Origin: JAAYAN01 sp964437215
GTDB lineage: Bacteria; Bacteroidota; Ignavibacteria; Ignavibacteriales; Melioribacteraceae
DNA: 20,775 nt
Assembly: GCA_964437215.1 (NCBI GenBank)
Contig: CAYTFZ010000043.1
Coordinates: 1 to 20,775 of the forward strand
Direction: 5' to 3'
Shown: positions 14,480 to 20,775 of the stretch, piece after piece
How the letters are laid out: each line of letters starts with the position of its first letter
Position numbering within the stretch: position 1 is the stretch's first letter
Notes under the pieces: generated by a model
What the model saw: only the letters and a program-made list of their open reading frames with translations
Database searches by the model: none
Told to the model about the DNA's origin: nothing
Program-made: the position numbers and the translations under genes

Positions 14480-14536
14480 ATATTCTCCAGTAATTAAATT
14501 TCAACTTAAATTGGACTAATTGGGGGGGTACATTTT

Positions 14537-14752
14537 TTATTGTATTCCGGTTCTTTCATTTTTTTGTATCTGATCGAGACCGTAATGACTGAGCAGCGTA
14601 TCAATAGATTTCATTTTTTGTATCATTTCCGGTACACATTCTTTGGCATCGCCGCCCGATTTTATTTTGCGAAGCCATTTAAAAATTTCATCCTGAGTAT
14701 TTTTTAATTCTTTTGCCAACCTGAAAACAGTTGTATAGTCTTCACTTAACAT
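14537..14752 (-). CDS. Small helical protein of unknown function
   Basis: A 71-residue protein that I do not recognise. It is predicted by eye to be almost all helix: LSEDYTTVFRLAKELKNTQ, then FKWLRKIKSG, then MIQKMKSIDTLLSHYGLDQ. It has no signal peptide or membrane segment. The ATG at 14752 is preferred because AGGTG lies nine bases before it. A GTG at 14764 would add four residues but has no ribosome site. It sits between a GT2 gene and an FKBP-like gene on the same strand, with 57 bp to the latter. A G7 homopolymer (plus strand 14522-14528) lies in that gap. Confidence 0.6.
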   Translation of the reverse strand: MLSEDYTTVFRLAKELKNTQDEIFKWLRKIKSGGDAKECVPEMIQKMKSIDTLLSHYGLDQIQKNERTGIQ

Positions 14753-14812
14753 TTTCTCTAACACCTAAAAAATTATTTGCTAATATAATAAAAATTAAAG
14801 AAAATTATCAGC

Positions 14813-15448
14813 TTAATTTGAATTAGTTATACTGCCAGACGTATTTCTATAATAAATATAAGTTTTATAGTCTGTTTTAATAATTTTTGCAAAGTCTTTT
14901 ATCCTTTCAAAAAAGTCAGAATCCTCACTGTATTCGATATTGTTAAATCCTCCCGCGTTGATAAAAATATCTTTTTTCCCAACAAAAGTTCCGCCTATCA
15001 CGCAATCGTCCAGATTTATTTTTTTTGATCTGTCATTTTTATCCGGCACATATTTATCGCCGATAATTTCTGCTGAACCGTGCACTAAATCCGTATCGTT
15101 ATACAAATGGAATATTTCAATATTTCGTTCTAAATGTTCTGGTTTCCATTCATCATCGCTTCCAATAAAGGCAATGTATTTTCCGCAGGCTGCTAAAATT
15201 CCGGTGTTTAAAGTTAACGGAAGTTTTTTGTTCGAATGCCGCATATATCTTATTTTTGGGAATTTCTCCTGATATTCTATAATTAAGCTGAAGGTCTTAT
15301 CGCTGCTTCCGTCATCTATTACCAGTAACTCCCAATCGGTAAATGTTTGAAGGATTACTGAATTGATTGATCTGCTTAAATATGAATGCCTGTTAAATGT
15401 TGGAAGAATAACTGAAACTAAAGGATTTGTTTGCTTGTACAACTTCAT
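14813..15448 (-). CDS. GT2 family glycosyltransferase
   Basis: A 211-residue GT-A fold glycosyltransferase. The N-terminus has the family nucleotide-binding pattern VSVILPTFNRHSYLSRSI (11-28), then ELLVIDDGSSDKT with the first conserved Asp pair. GSDDEW (about 96-101) is the DxD-like metal and sugar-nucleotide site. The tail (SEDSDFFERIKDF) contains the ED acid expected at the catalytic base position. It has no membrane helices, so it is cytosolic or peripheral. It is short for the family, essentially the bare catalytic domain. Likely role: adding one sugar to a surface glycan or lipid; the sugar cannot be told. It is divergent from the plus-strand genes starting at 15551, with about 100 bp between. 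No clear ribosome site precedes its ATG. Confidence 0.85.
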   Translation of the reverse strand: MKLYKQTNPLVSVILPTFNRHSYLSRSINSVILQTFTDWELLVIDDGSSDKTFSLIIEYQEKFPKIRYMRHSNKKLPLTLNTGILAACGKYIAFIGSDDEWKPEHLERNIEIFHLYNDTDLVHGSAEIIGDKYVPDKNDRSKKINLDDCVIGGTFVGKKDIFINAGGFNNIEYSEDSDFFERIKDFAKIIKTDYKTYIYYRNTSGSITNSN

Positions 15449-15550
15449 TTTAAAACCATTTTAATAGTGATTAAAAGATTTTTTCATATATTTCATACTC
15501 TTTTTAATATTAAAACATAATCAAATTTTTTCACTTTTGGGGATTTGCTT

Positions 15551-15787
15551 ATGAGCACAAGAGAACAAACAAAATATTTCGAATCCCTTAAAAGATTCGA
15601 AAACAAATTTTCGGATAAAGAAAGTTCTGAATATAAAATGTTTAAAAAGCGCCATATTGATGAAGAAGATTTGGATAAACTTTCACTTGAAAAACTCAAA
15701 GCGCTCTATAATAAATATTACGTCAATCGCGTAAAAAAAGATTTATCCGGTTTATTTAAAAATTCAGATACAAACGAAAATATATAA
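15551..15787 (+). CDS. Small charged protein of unknown function
   Basis: A 78-residue, highly charged, probably helical protein that I do not recognise. It contains KRFENKFSDKESSEYKMFKK followed by a DEEDLDKLSLEKLKALYNKYY segment (given here as a paraphrase of residues about 37-57). It has no cysteine, signal peptide or membrane segment. The ATG at 15551 is chosen because GGGGA lies about nine bases before it; a TTG six bases earlier is in frame but less likely. It ends 23 bp before the DUF2723 gene and is probably co-transcribed with it. An antisense frame (15493-15699) was set aside because it has no ribosome site and overlaps this one. Confidence 0.65.
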   Translation: MSTREQTKYFESLKRFENKFSDKESSEYKMFKKRHIDEEDLDKLSLEKLKALYNKYYVNRVKKDLSGLFKNSDTNENI

Positions 15788-15810
15788 TTTTTGTACTAAT
15801 AGAGGAAATA

Positions 15811-18780
15811 ATGAATCATAAAACTATTCACAGAGCGGTAGCAGCGTGTGTTTTTCTTATTACTGCAGTAGTTTATTTAATGACAGTTCAGCCAAATGTT
15901 AGCTTTTGGGATTGCGGAGAATTTATTGCATCTTCATATTATCTGCAGGTGCCCCACCCGCCGGGAACCCCGTTTTTTCTTATATTGGGAAGATTGTTTT
16001 CGATGTTTCCAATCGGCGATAACGTTGCTTTCAGGGTCAATCTTGTTTCTGTGATTTCAAGCGCTTTTACTATTTTATTCCTTTATCTTACCGCCGTTAA
16101 AATTATCCAATTTTATAAAAAAGATGACTCGAAAGGTCTGTTAGATAATGTAGCCACTTATATTGCTGCTGCAATAGGAGCTCTTTCTCTTGCATTCAGC
16201 GATACTTTCTGGTTTAATGCTGTTGAAGCTGAGGTTTATGCTCTGGCAACCTTTTTCATTGCATTTGTCGTCTGGATTATGATGGTTTGGAACGAAAAAG
16301 CCGATGAACCCGATAACGAGAAATATCTTATTTTTATTGCATACTTAATCGGACTTTCAACTGGTGTCCATTTGATGTCGGTTCTTGCAATAGTGCCGAT
16401 AGTTATGACAATTATGTTCCGGAAATATTTTACTGACGACAAAGCTTTAAAAGTTTCCGGATATGTTTTTTTAGCTCACGCAGCCGTAATTATTATAATC
16501 TCTTTGATTATGTGGTCTTCGCAAACAGACGGACCATCTTCCCGAGAAGCATACTATGCATTCGATTCCCGTTTTAAATTGTTTGCTGGCTTTGTTTCAT
16601 TAGTGATTATGCTTATTTTCTTTAAGAAAGTTTTTAATTGGAACTCAATTTATCTGCCGATGATTTTTGGAGCAATTGCCCTTTTTGGCACTTACCCCGG
16701 AATAGTAAAGTACCTGCCTGAACTTCTATACGCTCTAAGCGGTGACAGTTCTACTGCTGCTATTGCAGTGATTGCTATACTATTGGGATTGATTGCTTAT
16801 GCAATTTATTATACAAACAAGAAGGAAATGAATACTCTTAATCTTATTGCAAAATGTATACTTTTTGCGATAATCGGTTTTTCATCATATACTTCAATTA
16901 TTGTTCGTTCGAACTTAGATACGCCAATAAATCTTAACAGCCCAAAAACTGTAAGTGCATTAGTAAAGTATCTTAACCGCGAACAGTACGGCGATTTCCC
17001 GATTTTTAAAAGACGTTTTACAAACGAACCTCATCAGCAGGGAGTGTTTACAAATTATTCAAGCGATCTCGATTTCCTTTACCGCTATCAGATGGATCAT
17101 ATGTTTAACAGATACCTGATGTGGAATTACGTGGGAAGAGAATCTACTGAGCAGGATTGCGGCGTAAATGTCGCACCTTTTAACGGTTTTTTTAACTCCA
17201 TAAATTCGGCATTGAATTTAAAATACCAGTTTAAGGGAGATATCGGCAATTCACTTTTGGGAATTCCATTTTTAATCGGGCTGCTGGGGTTATATTTCCA
17301 TTTCCGGAAAGATTGGAAAATTGCTTCGGTTTTTCTTGTAATGTTTATTTTCCTTGGATATTTAACTGCCTTTTACCAGAATCAGCAGGAACCCCAGCCG
17401 AGAGAAAGAGATTATTTTTATGTAGGCGCTTTTTTCGTTTTTTCAATTTGGATTGCCCTTGGCGTGCGCGGAATAATTGATATTTTAGTTGAAAAGTTAG
17501 CCGGTAAAAGTCATCAAAAAATAAGCATTGCCGGAGTCTTAGTTTTAGGCGTTGCTCTTATTCCTGCAAATATGCTTGCTGTTAATTATTTTGAACACGA
17601 CCGTTCCAGAAACTATATTCCCTGGGATTATTCATATAACATTCTTCAAAGCGCAGCTCCAAACGCAATTATTTTTACAAACGGCGATAACGATACATTC
17701 CCGCTTTGGTACCTGCAGGATGTTGAAGGCGTAAGAAGAGATGTGCGAATAGCAAATCTTAGTCTGCTTAATACCGATTGGTACATAAAACAGCTTAAAA
17801 ATACTGCGCCTTACGGTTCGCAAAAAATTAAAATGACTTATTCCGATTTTGAAATAGATAATATTTCAAATACCGGTTATATCCCTTGGACCCCGAAAGC
17901 TGTTGCAGTTGATGTTCCCAAAAACATTATAAATGAATTTAATGTAACAGATTCTTCGGTTACAAGTAAAGGCAGATTGGAATGGTATTTACCTGATTAT
18001 GCAGGAATGAAGGTTCTTCGCATTCAGGACGCAATGGTTAAAAGCATAATTGACGCAAACAAATGGGAGCGCCCTATTTACTTTGCTGTAACCTGCTCCG
18101 AAGATTCGCGCATAGGACTTGATGAATATATGAAAATGGAAGGTCTTGCTTTCCAGTTTGTACCGCAAAAAGCTCCGGCCAATAAAGAATATATGGATGA
18201 AGACTTAATGTACAAGTTTTTATTCAACGAACCCGAAGGATACAGCAAAGATTATCAGCCAGGGTTTAAATTCAGAGGCTTAAACGATCCTACAATTTTC
18301 TTTGATGAAAACCATATAAGAATGTGCCAGAACTACCGAAATTCCTATCTGCGACTTGCTTTGCAATACTACAATAATATAATCGATTCGCAAAAAGTAA
18401 TTTCGATTCTTGACAAAATGGAAGAAAAGATGCCCCGCCGGATAATTTCGATGGATGTAAGACTTAAGTTCGATATTTCCGAACTATATTACAATGCGGG
18501 CGCACACAAACAATATAATGAACTTGCCAATGAAATTATTGCCGAACTCGAACCGCTATTAGCTCAGGGGATAGGGGAAGTTAACAGCCGTTATACTCCG
18601 TTCCGGATGCTGTGGGCAACATACGATTATTTGGGAAGCTACGATAAAAGCTTGGGACTTCTTTATAAACTTGAAGAGTTAAATCCTGGAAGCAACGAGA
18701 TTAAATCATACATAAACGCTTACAAATCCAAAATTGCCCAAAGAGATTCACAGCTCGCTAAATCGGGTTTAACTAAATAA
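15811..18780 (+). CDS. DUF2723 (TMEM260-like) membrane glycosyltransferase
   Basis: A 989-residue GT-C-type membrane protein. The N-terminus has the DUF2723 signature: SFWDCGEFIASSYYLQV (31-47) with acidic residues D34 and E37 in the first outer loop, then HPPGTP (49-54). About ten or more hydrophobic helices fill residues 10-600. Between them lies QEPQPRERDYFYVGAFFVF, also typical of the family. A soluble C-terminal part (about 600-989) has NGDNDTFPLWYLQDVEGVRRD and ends in helical TPR-like repeats. Human TMEM260 has been described as a protein O-mannosyltransferase, so a lipid-linked sugar donor and transfer to exported proteins are plausible here. The bacterial substrate is unproven. GAGGAAATA precedes the ATG. 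A small charged-protein gene lies directly upstream and a GT9 gene follows after a terminator. Confidence 0.88.
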   Translation: MNHKTIHRAVAACVFLITAVVYLMTVQPNVSFWDCGEFIASSYYLQVPHPPGTPFFLILGRLFSMFPIGDNVAFRVNLVSVISSAFTILFLYLTAVKIIQFYKKDDSKGLLDNVATYIAAAIGALSLAFSDTFWFNAVEAEVYALATFFIAFVVWIMMVWNEKADEPDNEKYLIFIAYLIGLSTGVHLMSVLAIVPIVMTIMFRKYFTDDKALKVSGYVFLAHAAVIIIISLIMWSSQTDGPSSREAYYAFDSRFKLFAGFVSLVIMLIFFKKVFNWNSIYLPMIFGAIALFGTYPGIVKYLPELLYALSGDSSTAAIAVIAILLGLIAYAIYYTNKKEMNTLNLIAKCILFAIIGFSSYTSIIVRSNLDTPINLNSPKTVSALVKYLNREQYGDFPIFKRRFTNEPHQQGVFTNYSSDLDFLYRYQMDHMFNRYLMWNYVGRESTEQDCGVNVAPFNGFFNSINSALNLKYQFKGDIGNSLLGIPFLIGLLGLYFHFRKDWKIASVFLVMFIFLGYLTAFYQNQQEPQPRERDYFYVGAFFVFSIWIALGVRGIIDILVEKLAGKSHQKISIAGVLVLGVALIPANMLAVNYFEHDRSRNYIPWDYSYNILQSAAPNAIIFTNGDNDTFPLWYLQDVEGVRRDVRIANLSLLNTDWYIKQLKNTAPYGSQKIKMTYSDFEIDNISNTGYIPWTPKAVAVDVPKNIINEFNVTDSSVTSKGRLEWYLPDYAGMKVLRIQDAMVKSIIDANKWERPIYFAVTCSEDSRIGLDEYMKMEGLAFQFVPQKAPANKEYMDEDLMYKFLFNEPEGYSKDYQPGFKFRGLNDPTIFFDENHIRMCQNYRNSYLRLALQYYNNIIDSQKVISILDKMEEKMPRRIISMDVRLKFDISELYYNAGAHKQYNELANEIIAELEPLLAQGIGEVNSRYTPFRMLWATYDYLGSYDKSLGLLYKLEELNPGSNEIKSYINAYKSKIAQRDSQLAKSGLTK

Positions 18781-18785
18781 AATTG

Positions 18786-18814
18786 AAAAGGCTGTTTTTA
18801 ACAGCCTTTTTTTT
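18786..18814 (+). terminator. Intrinsic terminator between the DUF2723 and GT9 genes
   Basis: Eleven-bp stem AAAAGGCTGTT (18786-18796) and AACAGCCTTTT (18800-18810), loop TTT, followed by a T-run to 18814. The ribosome site of the next gene (AAGGA, 18815-18819) begins directly after it. The GT9 gene must therefore rely on read-through or on a promoter inside the preceding gene. Confidence 0.85.
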
Positions 18815-18825
18815 AAGGATTTATT

Positions 18826-19893
18826 TTGAAAATATTGATAATTGCACTTTCGGGCATTGGCGACGCTTTAATGTTTACGCCCGCTTTAAAAATATTAAAG
18901 GAACAAATCCCTGACGCGGAAATTGACGCAATGGTTATGTACAGCGGAGTTAAAGATATTTATTCCCGGCTGCCGCAGATAACCAATGTTTACTTACACG
19001 ATTTTCTTAAAAAAAGCAAAGCGGAATCGTTCAAATTCGTTATAAATCTGCGGAAAAAATATGATGTTTCCATTAATGTTTATCCGTCAAACCGCAAAGA
19101 ATACAACGTGATAAGTTTTTTAACTGGAGCCGGAAAAAGGGTTGCCGTAAGCTATAAGCGGCAGGGATTTAGAAATTTAGAATTTTTAAACAATATAAGA
19201 ATTGCAGAAAACGACAATTTTCATAATGTTGAAACCAATATAAAAATGGTTGAATGTTTAACCGGCAATAAGATTGCTCAGCCGTTCCCCGGTTTAATGT
19301 TTCCTTTAAAAAGCGAAGAACAGCAATTTGCCAATACTTTTTTTTCGGATTACAACCTGAATACTTTTAAAAATATAGTTGGTTTTCATCCCGGCTGTTC
19401 AACCCTTAAAAATCATATAAACAGAAGGTGGGAGCCAGGTAAGTTTATTGAACTGGGCAAAAGGCTTATTTCCGCGGGGAATACATGCATTTTAATTTTC
19501 GGCGGTCCCGATGAATCCGCGTTAAAAAATGAAATCTATAACAGAATAAATTCCGAAAAGTGCTTTGAAGTAAATGTGAAAAACCTTGCCGAAACAGCCG
19601 CGGTAATGAAAAAATGCTCGCTGTTTGTTACCAACGATTCAAGCCTGATGCACGTTGCTTCGGCAATGAACCTTAAAACCGCAGCTATAATAGGACCTAC
19701 AAATACAAATTACATCCGCCCTTGGAACACCGGGCATAAAATATGCACGCTAAACCTTGAATGCTCCCCTTGCTTTTTCTATTCGCCCAAACCGCTTAAT
19801 TGCAGCCGGCAGGATGTAAAATACAAATGCATAAAAGAGCTTTCGGCAGATTTTGTTTTTAAGGAAATAGAAGGTTTTATCAATTTGGGCTGA
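18826..19893 (+). CDS. GT9 family glycosyltransferase (heptosyltransferase-like)
   Basis: A 355-residue GT-B protein related to ADP-heptose:LPS heptosyltransferases. The N-terminal domain begins ILIIALSGIGDALMFTPAL, with the GxGD loop (10-13). The C-terminal domain has VGFHPGCS, RRWEPGKFIELGKRL, ILIFGGPDE, then FVTNDSSLMHVASAMN and IIGPTNTNYIRPW, the nucleotide-sugar and acceptor site pattern. ECSPCFFYSPKPLNC near the end is the usual cysteine cluster. It is cytosolic or peripheral and likely adds a heptose or similar sugar to lipopolysaccharide core or another glycan. The start is TTG, supported by AAGGA six bases before it. It sits directly after an intrinsic terminator, so its promoter is unclear. 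It faces a convergent small gene, with a 21-bp repeat array in between. Confidence 0.88.
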   Translation: MKILIIALSGIGDALMFTPALKILKEQIPDAEIDAMVMYSGVKDIYSRLPQITNVYLHDFLKKSKAESFKFVINLRKKYDVSINVYPSNRKEYNVISFLTGAGKRVAVSYKRQGFRNLEFLNNIRIAENDNFHNVETNIKMVECLTGNKIAQPFPGLMFPLKSEEQQFANTFFSDYNLNTFKNIVGFHPGCSTLKNHINRRWEPGKFIELGKRLISAGNTCILIFGGPDESALKNEIYNRINSEKCFEVNVKNLAETAAVMKKCSLFVTNDSSLMHVASAMNLKTAAIIGPTNTNYIRPWNTGHKICTLNLECSPCFFYSPKPLNCSRQDVKYKCIKELSADFVFKEIEGFINLG

Positions 19894-19913
19894 GTTTAGA
19901 ATTTCTTATATTC

Positions 19914-20186
19914 AAAATACTCGCCGTTGGTGAATTTTTCTTCGCTTTCGCAGTTATTTACTTTGGCGGGGCACTTATTTTCCTCGAGATTTGAGAATTA
20001 TTCCTCGAGGGCGCACAAATTTACTACGGCAATGCGCAAAATATCTTTGCTGCCGGACATATTTTCCCCGGCTTCGCGGTTATTTTCTCCACGCTTGTAG
20101 TAATTTTCCGCATTAACGAAGAAAATAACTCCGGCACCGGAGAGTTGAACCCCGGCACCGGTGAATTTTTCTCCGGCAAAAAAGCT
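19914..20186. repeat. Tandem array of about 13 units of 21 bp
   Basis: The interval is exactly 13 x 21 bases. Plus-strand units start near 19914, 19935, 19956, 19977, 19998, 20019, 20040, 20061, 20082, 20103, 20124, 20145 and 20166. Each has a 12-bp core resembling ATTTTCTCCGGC, then nine bases that differ between units. A C at the sixth core position is present in twelve consecutive units (19940, 19961, and so on to 20171). The first unit is one base out of phase. Best cores are at 20061, 20082 and 20166. CCGGCACCGG recurs at 20131 and 20152. The variable part often has G in its fourth place and ends in AA or TT. A decayed fourteenth copy may lie at 20187-20206. The array fills nearly all of the gap between the GT9 stop and the stop of the 161-residue protein gene, and would form the 3' part of that gene's transcript. 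Confidence 0.9.
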
Positions 20187-20206
20187 TACCGGAATATCTT
20201 GCTTTA

Positions 20207-20692
20207 TTAGTTTTTACTAGCGGTTACTTCTGGCTTTGCGGATTTAGCGATAAACCTTTGCTTAAGGTCGGCGGCAATAACTTTTGCAGCGGGGGCATTC
20301 AACCGTGCAGCGTTTTTTACCGAATTGTAATATGAAAGAGCCGAAACATAAGCTTCGCTTCCGGAAAGCATTATAGTATCATCGAGAGATGAAACCAGCT
20401 GCTGCAAAGGACGAAGAAAAGCCTGCAGCGTTTCCACGGCTTCAATATCTTTCTTCATTTCTTCCACATCAACAAAAGCGGGTGTAAATTCCTTATTTGC
20501 AGTAGCATATTCAAACGCTTTTTTTACAAACGGAATTGTGCCGTCGCCCATTTTAGGTATTGCCCGTCTTTCATCCGGGGTTAACGCTAAAAGATGAACG
20601 GCGAGTTTTTCGTTAATTACCTTAATTGCTGCCTGAATTTCGGATGCGGTTTCGGCAGGGATACTTACTGATATTTTGTTCTCTGCAACCAT
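20207..20692 (-). CDS. Conserved-looking small helical protein upstream of the repeat array
   Basis: A 161-residue soluble protein with no signal peptide, cysteine or membrane segment. I do not know its function. The N-terminal part (7-33) reads as a beta start plus a helix (ISVSIPAETASEIQAAIKVI). LTPDERRAIPKMGDGTIPFV (37-56) looks like its most motif-like region. Helices follow at about 76-105 and 108-130 (SGSEAYVSALSYYNSVKNA). From memory, small proteins with an LTP-[DE]-x-R and MGD pattern occur in other Bacteroidota and related phyla as hypothetical proteins; this needs a search. The tail is lysine-rich and ends in a double stop TAA TAA. It has AAAGGAGCTAAA before the ATG. The 21-bp array begins about 20 bases past its stop on the same transcript, so array and gene may be functionally linked. 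Confidence 0.82.
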   Translation of the reverse strand: MVAENKISVSIPAETASEIQAAIKVINEKLAVHLLALTPDERRAIPKMGDGTIPFVKKAFEYATANKEFTPAFVDVEEMKKDIEAVETLQAFLRPLQQLVSSLDDTIMLSGSEAYVSALSYYNSVKNAARLNAPAAKVIAADLKQRFIAKSAKPEVTASKN

Positions 20693-20731
20693 TTTAGCTC
20701 CTTTCTTTTTGTTATTGACAGGTTATTTATA

Positions 20732-20766
20732 CCCGGCGATTGCCGGGATTATCTGTAACAAATATA
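20732..20766 (-). promoter_or_regulatory. Candidate promoter and leader hairpin of the 161-residue protein gene
   Basis: On the minus strand TATATTTG (20766-20759) matches the Bacteroidota -7 element TAnnTTTG; the -33 element would lie outside the window. Transcription would begin near 20752, directly before a perfect hairpin CCCGGC-AATC-GCCGGG (20747-20732). A GC stem at the extreme 5' end of a transcript can stabilise the RNA. The start codon follows about 40 bases later. Confidence 0.4.
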
Positions 20767-20775
20767 AAAGTCTTT

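Noticed and set aside
14522..14528. G7 homopolymer as a phase-variation tract
   Set aside because: It lies between genes, not within a coding frame or a recognised promoter spacer; one short tract is weak evidence.
15493..15699. Minus-strand serine-rich frame opposite the 78-residue gene
   Set aside because: It lacks a ribosome site and is the antisense of a better-supported gene; serine-rich composition is typical of antisense to lysine/glutamate-rich coding.
19914..20186. The 21-bp array as a CRISPR array
   Set aside because: Repeats are only about 12 bp and vary, spacers would be nine bases, and no cas gene is in the window.
19914..20186. The array as a TIGR-type guide array
   Set aside because: The short variable parts are reminiscent, but the unit length and single-core layout differ from the two-repeat, two-spacer layout I know for TIGR arrays, and no Tas-like (Nop-domain) gene is visible.
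1..20775. tRNA, rRNA or transposase genes
   Set aside because: No cloverleaf with a CCA-type end, rRNA segment or transposase-like protein was seen on either strand.

Overview
The window is AT-rich chromosomal DNA, probably from an anaerobic member of the Bacteroidota/Ignavibacteriota lineage. The reasons are a DUF2723/TMEM260-type membrane glycosyltransferase, a GPH sugar symporter with GH8, GH43 and GH115 xylan enzymes, several lipoprotein-type signal peptides and a corrinoid methyltransferase set. No marker gene settles the taxon. A run of 100 N at 2096-2195 marks a scaffold join.

Region 1 (1-612) has no gene. It holds copies of a short REP-like palindrome, one of which could act as the terminator of the operon to its right. 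Region 2 (643-3794, minus strand) is a corrinoid methyltransferase operon. In transcription order it encodes a corrinoid protein, a homocysteine S-methyltransferase, a MetH-activation-domain protein (interrupted by the gap) and a UroD-family methyltransferase.

Region 3 (3886-13355, minus strand) is a glucuronoxylan utilisation locus. In transcription order it encodes a cytoplasmic-type GH43 xylosidase, a GPH/MelB-type symporter, then a tight operon of GH8 exo-oligoxylanase, GH115 alpha-glucuronidase and an exported GH43. No SusC/SusD genes lie in the window. GH115 enzymes release 4-O-methylglucuronic acid and the methyltransferase genes follow directly on the same strand. The two regions may therefore form one pathway in which the methyl ether is removed by corrinoid chemistry and ends up in methionine. 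This is a hypothesis.

Region 4 (13787-15448, minus strand) carries an FKBP-like lipoprotein with a degenerate active site, a small helical protein and a GT2 glycosyltransferase. Region 5 (15551-19893, plus strand) carries a small charged protein, a DUF2723 glycosyltransferase, a strong intrinsic terminator and a GT9 heptosyltransferase-like protein.

Region 6 (19914-20766) is the most unusual. A conserved-looking small helical protein gene (minus strand) is followed at its 3' side by about 13 tandem units of exactly 21 bp. Each unit has a semi-conserved 12-bp core and a 9-bp variable part, and fills the space up to the convergent GT9 gene. I do not recognise this gene-plus-array unit as a named system.
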